Origin: Denticeps clupeoides
Taxonomy: Eukaryota; Chordata; Actinopteri; Clupeiformes; Denticipitidae
Length of the DNA stretch: 64,000 bases
Direction of reading: 5' to 3'
Assembly (NCBI RefSeq): GCF_900700375.1
Contig: NC_041712.1
Location: forward strand, 22,338,444 to 22,402,443
Shown piece by piece: positions 48,983 through 61,304 of the stretch (positions within the stretch are counted from its first letter, which is position 1; each line of letters begins with the position of its first letter). The notes beneath the pieces were generated by a model. The model worked only from the letters and a program-made list of their open reading frames with translations, ran no database searches and was not told the origin of the DNA. Both the position numbers and the translations under genes were made by a program.

Positions 48983-49426
48983 CTTGAACTGAATGGGCTC
49001 GGCCGGAAACGAGTCGTTTAAGGGCACAGGGGCGTGCGCGCGCACTGCCAGTTTATGGAAAGCCGAAGGCTCCACAACCGAGCTCGCTTACTAAAACCAC
49101 ACCAACAAGAGCCATGTCAGAAAAACGACGAATGAGGATATTATACGCAACACTATGAAGTTTTTCTAAATGTACCACTATACCCTACAAGCATAACTTC
49201 ATAAAAAAGGCATTTCCACTTTTCTGCATTTAAAGAAAACGAAAACCACCACAGTTAAGCAACATGGCCTTTTTTGTTTTGTAGTCTAGAGTAGGCATTT
49301 TACATTGCAGAATTAAAAACATAATTCCATGTGATCTCCCGGGCTTCCTTTAACGAGAGGCTGAATATAACAGTTGTGTGACAGTAATGAAGGAATCTAA
49401 TACATGTGTTCCAATTGCGGCCATTT

Positions 49427-49432
49427 TATTTT
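49427..49432 (-). terminator. Possible poly(A) signal of slc25a11
   Basis: AATAAA on the minus strand about 1 kb beyond the slc25a11 stop codon. If used, the 3' UTR would include the MITE-like element at 49988-50217 and an L2 tail fragment at about 49,625-49,670. Confidence 0.3.
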
Positions 49433-49987
49433 CTCTGACATGAGTTCAATACACAGGAGGATAGTAGAGATGAGCCTTCATAATATGTGCAGATAAATGA
49501 CAAAATACATCCACTGCTGAGAAAACGGACAGAGATTTGGAAATCAAAACACATAACGTGTGCAAATGTACATAAATATATATTCAATGTAATCACTTCA
49601 TTGATTGCAACATGGAAGCACATTGTAAGTCGCTCTGGATAAGGGCGTCTTCCAAATGCCTTAAATATAAATATTGATTTCAGTTGTGATGGTCAGCATT
49701 TCATAATTTTTATATAAAACTGTTCTCTGCCGTAATCCACAGCGCATATCATTAGAAGGCATTGTCATAATTGTTTGGGTGCTTTACATTAGCTAAATAA
49801 ATCTTTTTGGGAATCTGAAATGGCTTCCATTTAAACATTTGAAATTATAATATAAGACTTCTAGTTCTGCAAAAACAGGTTGGATTTGACTGTTCAAACA
49901 GCAGGAGAGCATTTAGTGCTGTGTATGTTTCAGTGTTAATTAAATCATAAACCACTGAAGGACCAATGATGACACACCACATAGCTT

Positions 49988-50217
49988 GGCTGGGTGATGT
50001 TGCAGAAAAAAAATATCAAGACTTATTTTGCATATTCATATTTAATGCACTGTTTACACAGATTCCAGTATGCTGCTTTTTCATAAAACCTATTAATGAT
50101 TAGTAAGACAATTAGATCAAAAGGAATTATTTTTTACATATGAATTCAGGAATATCTAGACAATGTGAGGTTTTTTGAAAACGTCATGATGACATTTTTA
50201 TGGCATATCACCCAGCC
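49988..50217. mobile_element. MITE-like element with inverted ends
   Basis: About 230 bp bounded by ggctgggtgat and its exact inverted complement atcacccagcc. The interior is AT-rich with no ORF. It is a known style of short fish hAT-like MITE; the target duplication is not clear. Confidence 0.6.
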
Positions 50218-50462
50218 CTACTTGCCGAAGTGGCATGTAGTAGAGCCACAAATAAGTGTAGATTATGGGCTGTGTTTTTCATTTATCTTTACAATGGAGA
50301 GTTATCCTGTATTTTATATACCGTAAACCTTTCAGACAGGACATGGGAAATACTGTTTGGGGTTCAAAAATGAATCTAACTTATGAAATATGTCTCACCA
50401 GATAAACCAGACTAGCTTACACCCCCTCAAAACTGGGCTTAAGGCACCTGCCTCACGAGCAT

Positions 50463-53370
50463 CTATGACTCAAGGAAGTAGATCCTGTAGAACTTGTTCA
50501 TCTGCTCCAGGAAGATAAATGTGAGGACAGTGTGTGGACCAAGTCGAGCATAGTAGGGGGTGAAGCCCTTCCACAAGCTGAAGAATCCCTCATTCCGGAT
50601 CACCTTCACCAGCACATCCTAACAGAACGAGAGGAATATAAATGCTTCTAAAGACAAGAGACGTTCTGACGTTTTAGGTCCAAAAGTATAAAACAACATA
50701 TCTAACTACAACGGTTTGGAAACTATTCAATTACAGGTTGAGGCAATGGTACCATTACCACAGTAAAAATATCATTTTTGTTACCGAGGCTGTATCTGAC
50801 ATGTCACTCTCATAATGTTGGTAGTACTGAGCAGACAGCGCTGCAGAATTAGATTTTCCTTCAGATAACACTTTGTAGCCAAATGTTTTCAGAACCGTTT
50901 AAAGCTTGTCTATATGAATACCCATTTAAATAATAATTAGTAGAAAAATTAACTTTATTTCCATATCCAGCAAGTTAAGTGAACAGGGTGTCATTTTTGT
51001 TGACTTCACAATTCCTTAAAACCGTGTCTTAGTGTCACTGAACTCCTTTGCCAGCCCCTCCCCTCCCCTCTCTTTAAAAGGTCAGTTATATAGCGGTCAC
51101 AGAGTGTCCCCTTCAGGAACAGTATGTAAGGAGGGCCAAGAGAGGATCACAATTCCCCTGGCGCACATAGACATGGAAAACTCACCAGTCCATTCTTGTA
51201 CTCTGGTTTGCCATCTATCGTTCTCATATTTTGGATCCTATGAATTTAAAAACAGAGGCAAACATACTTGGGTAAGAAAGCGTACTAAATACCCCTATTA
51301 ATGTTTTTTTCACAGACATAGAATTTGCTCACTAGTGGCAAAAGGGCTTAAGCAATGTTGTGGTCATGGGAACAAAAAAAACTTATCTGTGGAGTCCAAA
51401 AGGTCCATCAATTCAAGGACTAGCTAGATAAGAGTCTGTTTACCATGAATACAAGAAGGGGACCACAAAGCCAGGAAAGTTGGTCATCTGGCAAGTCCAT
51501 TTGGCCATACCTGGTCTTGACTATGTCCACTGGCATGGAGGCTGCAGTGGTCACCAGTCCACTGATCATACTGGCACAGAAGTGGCAAAAGATGTTGTCA
51601 TTAAAGTACCCTAAAAAAACAGAAATGTTATACACCACTCTGACACAGGCACAATATGCACATTACAAAAAAAACACAGAAACAAAGTCCTGACCAGAAT
51701 CCAGCAGGGCCTGTTTGGATTGGGAATACGATGCCAGCTGTGCAGCGTTTACCACCACTGCTCTGGCCATGGTAGGTATGCAGCCCTAAAACACACAGAG
51801 ATGCAGTTCTGTGACGTAATCTTGCCACACTACTTGAGTGCAGAAAACTGACTATACAGCAGAGATGGTGGCTTAAGGTGCAAAAGAAACTGGAGGTTGA
51901 GGCCCTTTTTCAATAAGGCATCCAGAAATGCTGCGAATAGGATGACAAATTAAATGGAAACAAATGCAAAATAACATAACTGCTTTAAATGTTAAAAGAA
52001 CAGCAGCCTAGACGCTTGTCTATATTTGTGTTTACAAAATTTTGTGTTTACATGATAGATAAATCTGACAGATGCATTAAAACTAGTCTCACTGAAAACC
52101 AAACTTCTAAATAGAAACTCGATCACAGGACAGAATTTGGAATCAAATTATGAACAGAAACATGTTCCCTGTGTTGTCACAAAACAAGAGATTAGAATTC
52201 AGTTGTCCAACTCTGCTGTAAAGTGTTAATTTAAGAATTCAGAGACAAAAAAAAAAGGAGCGGTTTCCTTTCACTCGGCCCATCACACATGCATTCCGTT
52301 TCATTATTCTACCTCACACAGACTCACACACACACACCCTCCAGAGTGTGGTGATCCCTTCTTCGCGGGTGATCCTGATCAGGGCGTTGAACACGTTGGT
52401 GTACCCCCTCCTCTGCTCCGGGGGCAAGCTGAGGGAGAAGGGGATGAGGGGGGGGGCAGAGGCACTCAAATCTAGCACAACGGTACACCCCCATTTCACC
52501 CGAATCAGAAGGGTGTGGCCTACCGTCCATCTGCCGTCATTCGAATGAGGGCCACTTCTGCAGGGGTCCCGACAAACGCGCCAGTGGCCCCTGCAGTCAT
52601 GCCAATCAACGCCTTCATGAAGAAGTTGGGGGGTGTGCCGTCTGCCTTCGTCATGCGTTCAAACAGCACCGTGTAGATGCCAAGTCGGGTGGTGGTGTAG
52701 GTGGCCTGTCTGAGCAGACCCGCAGAAAGACTGGAGAAGGGGAAGAAAAACGTTACTCACACCGCACACGGCGTCCGGCCCGCCACAGGTTCTCCCCGGG
52801 CCTCCAATACCCCGTGTAGACGCCTCCGAAGCCCTCGTTCCTCAGGATGCTGGCCAGGGCATGGAAACTGGTCTTGTACTCGCGAGCTTTGGACCCCTGT
52901 CCGGCCAGCTGCATCCGGTTCTTCACCAGGTCCAGTGGCTGCACGAACACCGTGGCTCCCATCCTGATCGAGGGGAGAGCGCATATTCGTGAGACCACAA
53001 TCGCCCTGTACGGCTGGAGGCTTCCAATGGCCGCCAGGGAAAGGTCAGCGACTTCAGTGCGGTAAAACATGCGCTGGACCGAGTGCATGCGTGCAATGTC
53101 AGGAATCTGGGGGGCTGACGGGGGTTCGCCATTGACAGAAATGGACCCCCACTCAATTCAATCAAGACCGCAACTCCGACGACCCCATGAACGAATTTAA
53201 CCCCCCCTGCCCTCCACACTGACAGGGCAGGCGGCGACAGAGGCGCCGGCACCATTGATTCGGCTCCGGCGCCATTAGCTCCAGGCCACCTACCCGGCCA
53301 GGCCGCCGAACAGAAACTTGACGGACTTGGGCGAGGTTTTGGGCTTCGGGGTCCCCGACGCAGCTGCCAT
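50463..53370 (-). CDS. slc25a11: Mitochondrial 2-oxoglutarate/malate carrier, 308 aa
   Basis: Eight coding exons, in coding order: 53294-53370, 52811-52963, 52524-52730, 52338-52428, 51695-51785, 51511-51610, 51186-51237 and 50463-50618. They give 308 residues; human has 314. The protein exchanges cytosolic malate for matrix 2-oxoglutarate across the inner membrane (malate-aspartate shuttle). Three SLC25 repeats are visible through their signatures PLDLVKNRMQ, PAEVALIRMTADG and PVDIVKTRIQ. Other landmarks are KFLFGGLAGMGATVFVQPLD, YTGLSAGLLRQATYTTTRLG, MTAGATGAFVGTPAE and the C-terminal GFFSLWKGFTPYYARLGPHT. The N-terminus MAAASGTPKPKTSPKSVK is typical of fish and mammals. The fourth exon ends at a GT microsatellite. 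Confidence 0.97.
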
Positions 53371-53469
53371 GGCCGAGGCGTTTCTAGGTTCGTCGCTCCT
53401 GCTGCGGCGCCGACGGCTACAAGCGGCGAGCAAGGTGACACGCGAAGGCCGTGCGCGTCCACAGACGGC

Positions 53470-53525
53470 TCCTCCAATCAGCGACCAGAACCTCGCCGCG
53501 GTGGCGCGCGCGTTCGTGACGTCAC
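53470..53525 (-). promoter_or_regulatory. slc25a11 promoter: perfect CRE and CCAAT
   Basis: The palindromic CRE TGACGTCA lies at 53517-53524 and CCAATCA at about 53474-53480, about 150 and 105 bases upstream of the ATG, within a CpG-rich block (about 53,230-53,540). They fit a TATA-less mitochondrial housekeeping promoter. Confidence 0.55.
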
Positions 53526-53576
53526 AGCCGACGCCAGTGGACGTTTTTAAAGCGACAGTGGTCGTTTTTAAATTAA

Positions 53577-55832
53577 CTTTTAATAGCTAGAATGGATATG
53601 TATTGCAGATGTCCATAATTTAATTCTTTCTAGTCAAAATGAACATTTCAGATATCCACAATGAAACTCTTCCTATCCACAATTTCCCTTTCCTTAAGAA
53701 CATTATTCTTCCTAGAACAAATGCACATGTGAGACATTTACAATCCAGTTCTTACTATTCACAATATATATTGTATATCGTTTTGGATATACAAACTTAA
53801 AAACACATTTCCGATATCCATAATGATATTCTGAATTTCCACAATACATTGTGACTATTAAAATACAATTGAGTATAAATTATATTTCTGAAATCTCCAA
53901 TTACATTTATAGTCCATTTATATAATATATAATAGCATTTCATCTAGTTAGAATGCCAAAATAATGGTCAAATAATAATGGTTCACTCTGACTAGTTATA
54001 ATAGCATTTTGAACATTCACAATAACAATAATAATGAATTAAATATAAGATATCTTGAAAAACAGCAGCGATTTTGAGATTTACTGGGTAGACTAAATGT
54101 GTATTTAAGATATCCATAAATTAATTCTGACTAGTCAAAATACACATTTCAGATATCCAGAACAAACCTGTTCCAAGGAGAAATGACATCACATTTCCCA
54201 TTCATGCCTATTAGGCTTTCCATTTCATATATTTAGAATTACATTTCAGATATCCACAATGAGTATTCCACATATCAGCAGTACCCCTCTTACTAGGAGA
54301 AATGCACATTTTAGATATCTACAATCCAACTTTTAGCAATCACATCCAGAACTGTATTTTTCCTAGTAAAAACTGGAGCTATGGATACCAATAAACAAAT
54401 TTTAACCTGTCGAAATATAGATTGGGATATTCAGATTAGCATTGCGGATATTGGAAATGTGTTTTTAATTTTGAATATCCAAAATGAATATTGTGAATCA
54501 GGGGTGGTCCTAACCTGTTTGGTGCTCTGGGCGAACACCCCTCCTGTGTCCCCCATCTCACGCCACACAGAAACATAAAACATATTTTGAATTATATATT
54601 AACATATTTTATTGTAAAATATGTTGTCAGAAACATACAGAATTTAACCAGATAAACATATATAGGGTTTTGACCTTTTCTTGTCCATCTTCCATCAATG
54701 TTAATTTTGCACTCCAGTATCATCACCCATCCTGCAACCCGAGGATCACCACAATGTAAATTAGTAGACACTTTAGGGCGCAGATTCGGTTTGTATTTTT
54801 TTGCACAACCCATGAAAAATTAATTGAGACATAATGATCTTGGATTGACAATATTATGAATGGAAGCAGCCCACCCCCTCCCCTTATCAACATGTGTGAA
54901 ACTTCAGCCCAGCAGCAGTAAGTTGGCCATGGAGGACCTCATACTCACGTCCCGGGTGTGATAGAATTTAGAATGCACAAAGGCCCTGAAGTTAGCTCAA
55001 TATTCACTGCTCTATCCTCGAATTGTCTGTTCCACCTTAAATACTGCTCAGCAGGGTACATCATAAATCTATGTGCACATGAGCAATTTTTTTACACATC
55101 CAACTTTACCTTCAACAAGTAAGTTTTCAGTGGTCCAGAGCTTTTAAATTGTTTTGTAAAATAATGCCAGTCATCAGTCAAAAGCACAGTTCCCATGGGA
55201 AATGTTCAGTGAAAACAGTGTTGGGCCGGACAGGTAACACATGATACCATTTTAATCATTTAGAATGTTGAGTGGGCACAGAGATAATCACCATATACAG
55301 AATTAAAACATTCTTTATTTCTGAAACCAATTTCCTGGCTGTACTAAACCAATACGGGTACTGCAGCCTGCTGAGCAGTATTTAAGGTGGAGCTTACAAT
55401 TCAAATCGGGAGCTAATTCAGCATTGTGTTTTTCTTTGTGAGCGGATTATTAGATGTCGCTCTGGATAAGGGCATCTGATAAATGTTGTAAATGGAACAA
55501 AAACCTTGATGTCAAGCAGCATGGGCTCACCCCACCACCATGCTGCTCTGGACAACCACCCATGCCACCCATGTCAAAAACCGCCACTGTTGTGAATAGA
55601 AAGAACTGAATGTGAAATCTCACATGCATTTCTCCTAATAAGAATGTTGCTGCAGATAAGTAGAATACTCATATTTGATATCTGAAAAAGACAGACCAAT
55701 AGACATGAATGGCAAACATCACATCATTTCTCCTAAGAAGAATAGTGTAGTGGATATCCGAAAGGGAAATTGTCCATAGGAAGAATTACATTATGGATAT
55801 CTGCAATACATATCCATTCAAGCTATCAAATG
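53577..55832. mobile_element. TTAA-flanked DNA element with long inverted ends (host of a nested element)
   Basis: Flanked by TTAA at 53573-53576 and 55833-55836. The first about 50 bases inward on the left and the inverted right end agree at all but about five positions (shared core gaatggatatgtattgcaga). The interior repeats the phrases agatatccacaat and ctagtcaaaa many times in both directions. TTAA targets are used by piggyBac and Kolobok. No transposase is seen, so it is non-autonomous. Without the nested insert it would be about 1.15 kb. Confidence 0.75.
54499..55589. mobile_element. hAT-like non-autonomous element nested in the TTAA element
   Basis: A perfect 8-bp target duplication, TTGTGAAT, lies at 54491-54498 and 55590-55597. 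Ends are CAGGGGTGGTCC on the left and the complement of CAGTGGCGGTTT on the right. Eight-base duplications with CAG ends are the hAT pattern. The 1,091-bp interior has no transposase ORF. A piece of the L2-type tail (ctctggataagggcatctg) lies inside at about 55,455. Confidence 0.8.
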
Positions 55833-55989
55833 TTAAAACAGCCACTTGATATCTTAAAGGGTTTAAATTTATATAAATTATGTCCGACTAGGAAGAATAG
55901 ATTTTGTACTGGTAATAATAGCATTATTATTCTCTACTGAGAATATAGTTCTGACCAGTATTTATACTATTATAACTATATCTAAAATG

Positions 55990-57440
55990 AAGTACAGACA
56001 GTAGTATGGTTTCTTTTTATGTTAAAACCACTTGCCATGAGCAAAGTAATAACGTATTACATAAGCAATAAGATTTTCGATTAATGCAAATCCAGTCTGA
56101 GCTGGACAGGATTTGCTCACTGCACTTTACTCTCAAAAGGATAATTGTTTTACTTTGTAAAATTTCATCAGAGTTCTAAATAAGTGTCTCTGTGCTGATT
56201 TGTCATTTTCTCTTTAATGACTAGTTCATGAGTTCCTCCAGTCCCCCATCCAATCATCTCTGTCCAGGTCCTCATTGCCTTTGTTCACCAGAAGAGCCTT
56301 TATTGTTCCATTTTGCATAATGTTTTTGCCTATTGAGGCTTTTTATCTTTTATTTAACCTCTCCCACTGCACCCTGCTTATCTTTCTTTTTTGTTCTACT
56401 GTTGAGCATTGTGTTGGCAGAAGATAAGTGTTTGTGAGTGGTCACATGTTCAGGTGTATTAGTGATAACTAATACAGAGGGGCACCACAGATGTTCTGAA
56501 ATGGTTTGATTTCATTTTATTGGCTTGCCTAAATTAAAATGCGTGTTCTAATGTGTCCATTCATTGCTCAGTGTTACCCGCTGGCACACAGGGGGCAGTA
56601 CAGCACCTGAAAGGAAAAGGTGGGACTGGATGCCTTTATGATGTTAATATCTGCTGTCATTCTCTATGTGTTTAATTCATGCATTTCCAGCACTCTGTGC
56701 TACCTTCACCTCGGCTGAAGGTAGCAAACACCCCATAGAACACACTCACAGAAAAATACAATGAGGTTCTCATGCGTGGGAATATCAATGAATATTAAAT
56801 CAACTATGGCCCATTTTGAAAACTGAATGTGACTTGGCATCAATATATCAGTGAGAAACTGCAGATGTAAAATTGACCATGGTGGAAATGACATTTTGGG
56901 ACATGATACAATCTTTCACAAAGAAGCTGTTAACAAATACAAATTTTAAAATAATGATCCCACAATGCTGTTTCATACAATAGGGTGGAAGCGACAGTGA
57001 GACCATTGTAGAATTGCTGTTTTTTTAAGAAAAATGCACAGAAATGTGAATAAATTTGATGAATAACGCATTTATCATGTAGCAGTGTTTAATAATCTTT
57101 AAATTTCACTTGGTGCAAAGTAAGTGTGACAAAAATAAACATTTAGATTTTAATTTCTTCCAGGCACACAAAATATTTCATGGTTGAAGAAGCCCCCTTG
57201 AGCCCTTTGCCCATTTTTTTTTTTAATTGCTATGATTATTAGCACAGTTGTCAACTGCAGGTTTAAGCCATCAAAACATTTTTAAGTCATCCACATGACT
57301 TATGCCCTTATGCACATTAATAAGTGATGCAACTGCAACAAGAGATGTTATGAGTCCTGACACCACTGGCGGCTTCCTTGCAGCTCTCAGCGATTGCGCA
57401 GCTGAAATCCCATAACCCTGAATATTTACGCGCCCTTAGT
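55990..57440. other. AT-rich intergenic stretch, no gene seen
   Basis: I see no ORF of note, no recognisable repeat of known family and no CpG island. Some sequence just after 55,836 still resembles the TTAA element's interior phrases. Confidence 0.5.
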
Positions 57441-57539
57441 AACCCGTATCTATTTTGAGCATGCGATGGTCTAACTGGGTCAGTGCTGTCAACAGGCAAC
57501 ATGCACCTTGGTAGCAGTTGTTGAGGCTTTGGTGGGATC

Positions 57540-59640
57540 CAGGGGTGCTCAGTACTGATGGACGCTGGCCCTCTCACTTTGCTCCAAAATTACACAACTG
57601 ACCATGGTTTCAGGAGCCTGGCTTCACACAAGGCAAAGGACGATTGGATTCTGTTCATTTGTTCATTCATTTTGGGTGACTTCAACCACTGCTCTCCTGA
57701 TAGGTCCCTGAGAGGATTTCAGCAGTACGTCACATGCGCCACCTGCATGGGGAAGATTCTGGACAAATGCTATGGCTCAGTCCCTGATGCATACAGATCT
57801 CGGCCCCTCCCCCCTCTGGGCTTGGCTGATCATCATACCATCCTGCTTGCGCCAGCATACACGGCAATCATCAAAAGGGCAAAGAAGATTGTTAAAAACA
57901 TCAAACAAAGGACCGATGTTTTGAATCTACAGACTGGGACAACCTGCTTTCCTCCAACAATATTCACGAACAGGCAGACACAGTCTCATCATACATCACC
58001 TTCTGTGTCGACAACATCATCCCATCCAAAACAGTCACCATCTTTCCTAACAATAAACCTTGGATCACCAAAGAAGGGTATCCTAACCAAAAAGAAAAGG
58101 ATCTTCTTTACTGGCTCGGAATCTGCAAAGAAGGAAATCCACAGAGAAGACAAGCTTGCAATTAAAACAGCAAAACGAAACTACAAAAACAAAGTGGAGA
58201 AGAATTTTTCTGAGGGGAACCTCCGCTCTGCCTGGCAGGGACTGAAAACCATGGCCTCCGCAAACACAATGGCCTCCAGCCCCAGGAACATCCATGTGGA
58301 GGACAGCAGCAGCACCACATCCCAGCCTGATGACCTCAGCTCATTTTACACCAGGTTCGAGTCAGATAACACCATCCAGCTCCAGAGTTTAAGATCCTCA
58401 TTCAAACCAGGCAACTCTTCGATCGTCTTCACCACACTGGACGTAGTGAGAACCCTCAATAGCACTAGAGAGAGAAGCTCACCCGGCCCAGACCACTTTT
58501 GCGGACGAGTTCTGCAACACTGTGCTCAGCAACTAGGTGGCATATTTCAGACCTTGTTCCATATCTCCAGTCCCCAAAAAATGACCTTCAGCCTGTGGCT
58601 CTTATCTCTCTTGTGATGAATGCCATGGAGAGGGTCGTAAAATAATACATAATCAGAACCACCAACTCACAGAAGGACCCACTTCAATTTGCATATTGCT
58701 CAGACAGAGGTGTTGATGATGCAAAATCTTTCATCACAGACACCACACACAAGCATCTGGAACAGCCCAACTCCTTAGTAAGACTTCTGTTTGCTGACTT
58801 CTCCTCAGCTTTCAACACTCTGCAACCCCACATCCTGGCTAACAAACTTTGTTCCAGACAATCCTGTGGATATTGGACTTTCTGACCTACAGACCACAGA
58901 GAGTTCTGGTAAACAACACTCTCTCCAACCTCCGTTAAACCTCTCCCCTGCTCTTCATCTCATACACAGACGACTGCAGGGCCAGACAACCCAACTGTCT
59001 GTCATCTGGTAAAGTACGCTGATGACACAGTTCTCCTGTCCCTGCTGTCAGGCCCTTCTCTCAACCATGGTCCTGTTCTGTAGGAGTTTGTGGACTGGTG
59101 AGACACTTCATGTCTGGAACTGAACGTCAGCAAACCAAAGAGATGGTGGTGACTTTCACCAACATTCAGAGGGACCTGGCTGCAGAAGTTACCACCTCCA
59201 TCCACGGGAAACCAGTAGAGCTAGTCCAGGAGTATAAATACCTGGGCACCATCTTTGACTACTGAAGAGGAGATCCTCAGAAAGTGTCATCAGCGGCAAT
59301 ATCTCCTCAGGTCCTCTGGAGTCAGAAAAGACATTTTACGCACCTTTTACTACTCCTTCATGGAGAGCGTCATATCCTTCTCCATCATCTGCTGGTTCCA
59401 TTCCACCAGTATGCAGAACAGAAAATCGGTTACAGAGAACCGTCAGTGTGTGCTCCAAGATTGTTGGACTGCCTGTGAGATCCTCATCACACGTCTGTGA
59501 CCAGCAGACATGCAGGCTGCCACTCTAGATCATTGGAGACCCCTCACACCCTCCGAACTCCGACTTTGAGTGGCTCCCCTCCAGACACCGGCTCTGATGC
59601 TCCTCACACAGAGGAGGAAGGTCACCTTTGTTGAAAATTT
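57540..59640 (+). mobile_element. Decayed L2/CR1/Rex1-group LINE (endonuclease and reverse transcriptase)
   Basis: An open frame at 57558-58616 covers the endonuclease end (FILGDFNHCSP, LPPLGLADHHT) and the start of the RT region (SSPGPDHFCGRVL). Further motifs continue in other frames: FAYCSDRGVDDA, LLFADFSSAFNTLQPHILAN, the catalytic YADD (59015-59026, KYADDTVLLS), LELNVSK-type palm sequence, EYKYLGTIFD and FYYSFMESVISFSIICW. Frames shift repeatedly after 58,560 and stops occur, so it is dead. The 5' part of the endonuclease is missing. The group is judged by motif style only. Confidence 0.8.
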
Positions 59641-59959
59641 TATTGTGTGTCATATGTTGTGTCTATTGTAACAAGTGTTATATGTGATCTGCTCCACTGT
59701 GCTTTCTAAACTGCACCTCTTTCTTTGAAATTTGAGCATGGGTTCAAATGTAGAAGAAAATTTATTGAGGAAGAACAAGTAACCCAATATGTAAACCAAG
59801 AGTTTTGGAGTGCGAAAGTGAATTTGTCATTATCATTAAAGCACCTTGCTGCTAAAAGTTTGAGTTGAAGCTAAAGCAAATGAGAGAGAGCGGGGACTTT
59901 GCATTCATAAGGGCTAAAACAGAAACCTTATTTGCTTATTTCGGATCTGTATGGTTTAC

Positions 59960-60431
59960 TTATCCCGGTTTGCCAAAGTGCCACTGAGGTGCTACTGAGC
60001 AAAGCACCGTCCCCGCACACTGCTCCTCGGGCGCCTGTCATGGCTGCCCACTGCTCACTCAGGGTGATGGTACTCAGGGTGATGGTACTGAAAATACAGA
60101 GGACACCTTTTGTTGTGTCACCGTGTGCTGTGCTGCAGTGTTTCACAATGATAATCACTTCACTTTCACTTGAATTTGGTGACATGATATGTCATAGTTG
60201 ATATGATATATTGATATGTTATAGTTTTATACTATTAAACACCTGTACCCTTTTCACCTTTGTTGTCAGTTGAACAATTGGGGCAGTGGATCTGCCAGGG
60301 TGCCACTTCTCCCCCGGGCACCTTTCATGGCTGCCCACTGCTCACTAAGGGTGATGGATTAAAAGCAGAGGACACATTTCATTGTGTGCACATGTGCTGT
60401 GCATCACAATGACAATCACTTCACATTCATT
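59960..60431 (+). mobile_element. Two partial family-A SINEs, plus strand
   Basis: The first (about 59960-60171) runs from ccaaagtgccactgagg through tcatggctgcccactgctca to the cacttcacttt tail, with a small internal duplication of agggtgatggtactc. The second (about 60279-60431) starts ggggcagtgg but has lost its B box. Confidence 0.7.
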
Positions 60432-60439
60432 TTCAATTG

Positions 60440-61263
60440 CAGCTGGTGTACAATGAAGGACAATTCATTATGAAGGTCAATTTGGACAAAGCCACTGAAG
60501 CAGTGGTTATTGCTGTGTTTATCTTTTGTCCACCGCTAGGCAGTTACATGATTTATTCATAGGCCAGTGCTCATTATCTCTTACAATAGACAGTGTTGAA
60601 GACCTGGAAGCAGTCTTTGATGGGAAGAGTAAAGTCTGTTGTTTTATTGTGTGCATTATAACTGAGTGATAGATGCTCTCCAGAATCAGCACCTGTTTGC
60701 TCAGGAATGGGCATGTGGTGATATATGAAGTACTCCAAAATATTGTAACATGATGGGTGATTTGTTGGACATTTGCCCAGAATGTCCTGGCAGAAGACAA
60801 CTGGGACATTTATTGTATAGAGCACAGCATTCAGGACACTTTTCCATCTGTCTTGCTGTGAGGGCTGTTCTTAGCATTCAATGCCACTGTTAATGATGTG
60901 GCTGGGAGGTGGCTGATGTGATGTGACAATTACGTACTATTGCTAAGAACTGTAAAAAATTTAAACGGAAATAAAACCTGCTGCCTTCTATGATGTGGTC
61001 TCATCCAATTACCCATAAAAATTTCATTGTGAAGGCCATATGTGAGCCTTGAGAATAATGTGGGGCCTTGAGTAATTATGTTGACTTGCTGACCAGAGGA
61101 ACATCAAAAGAACAGGTAATGAACTCTGTTGTGTTTTCCGTATGATCAAAACCATGCTCATTTCCTTTAAACAGAACTTTTGTACAGCATGATGGCGCAT
61201 AATGTGCCAGTCATGTTGTGATAATGTTATGGTTGTGTTGGTAAAAGTCTAAAAAAACAGCAA

Positions 61264-61304
<41 letters not shown>

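Noticed and set aside
57558-58616. 352-codon ORF as a host gene
   Set aside because: It carries LINE endonuclease and RT-start motifs (LGDFNH, GPDHF) and is followed by YADD and other RT motifs in shifted frames, so it is a dead LINE.
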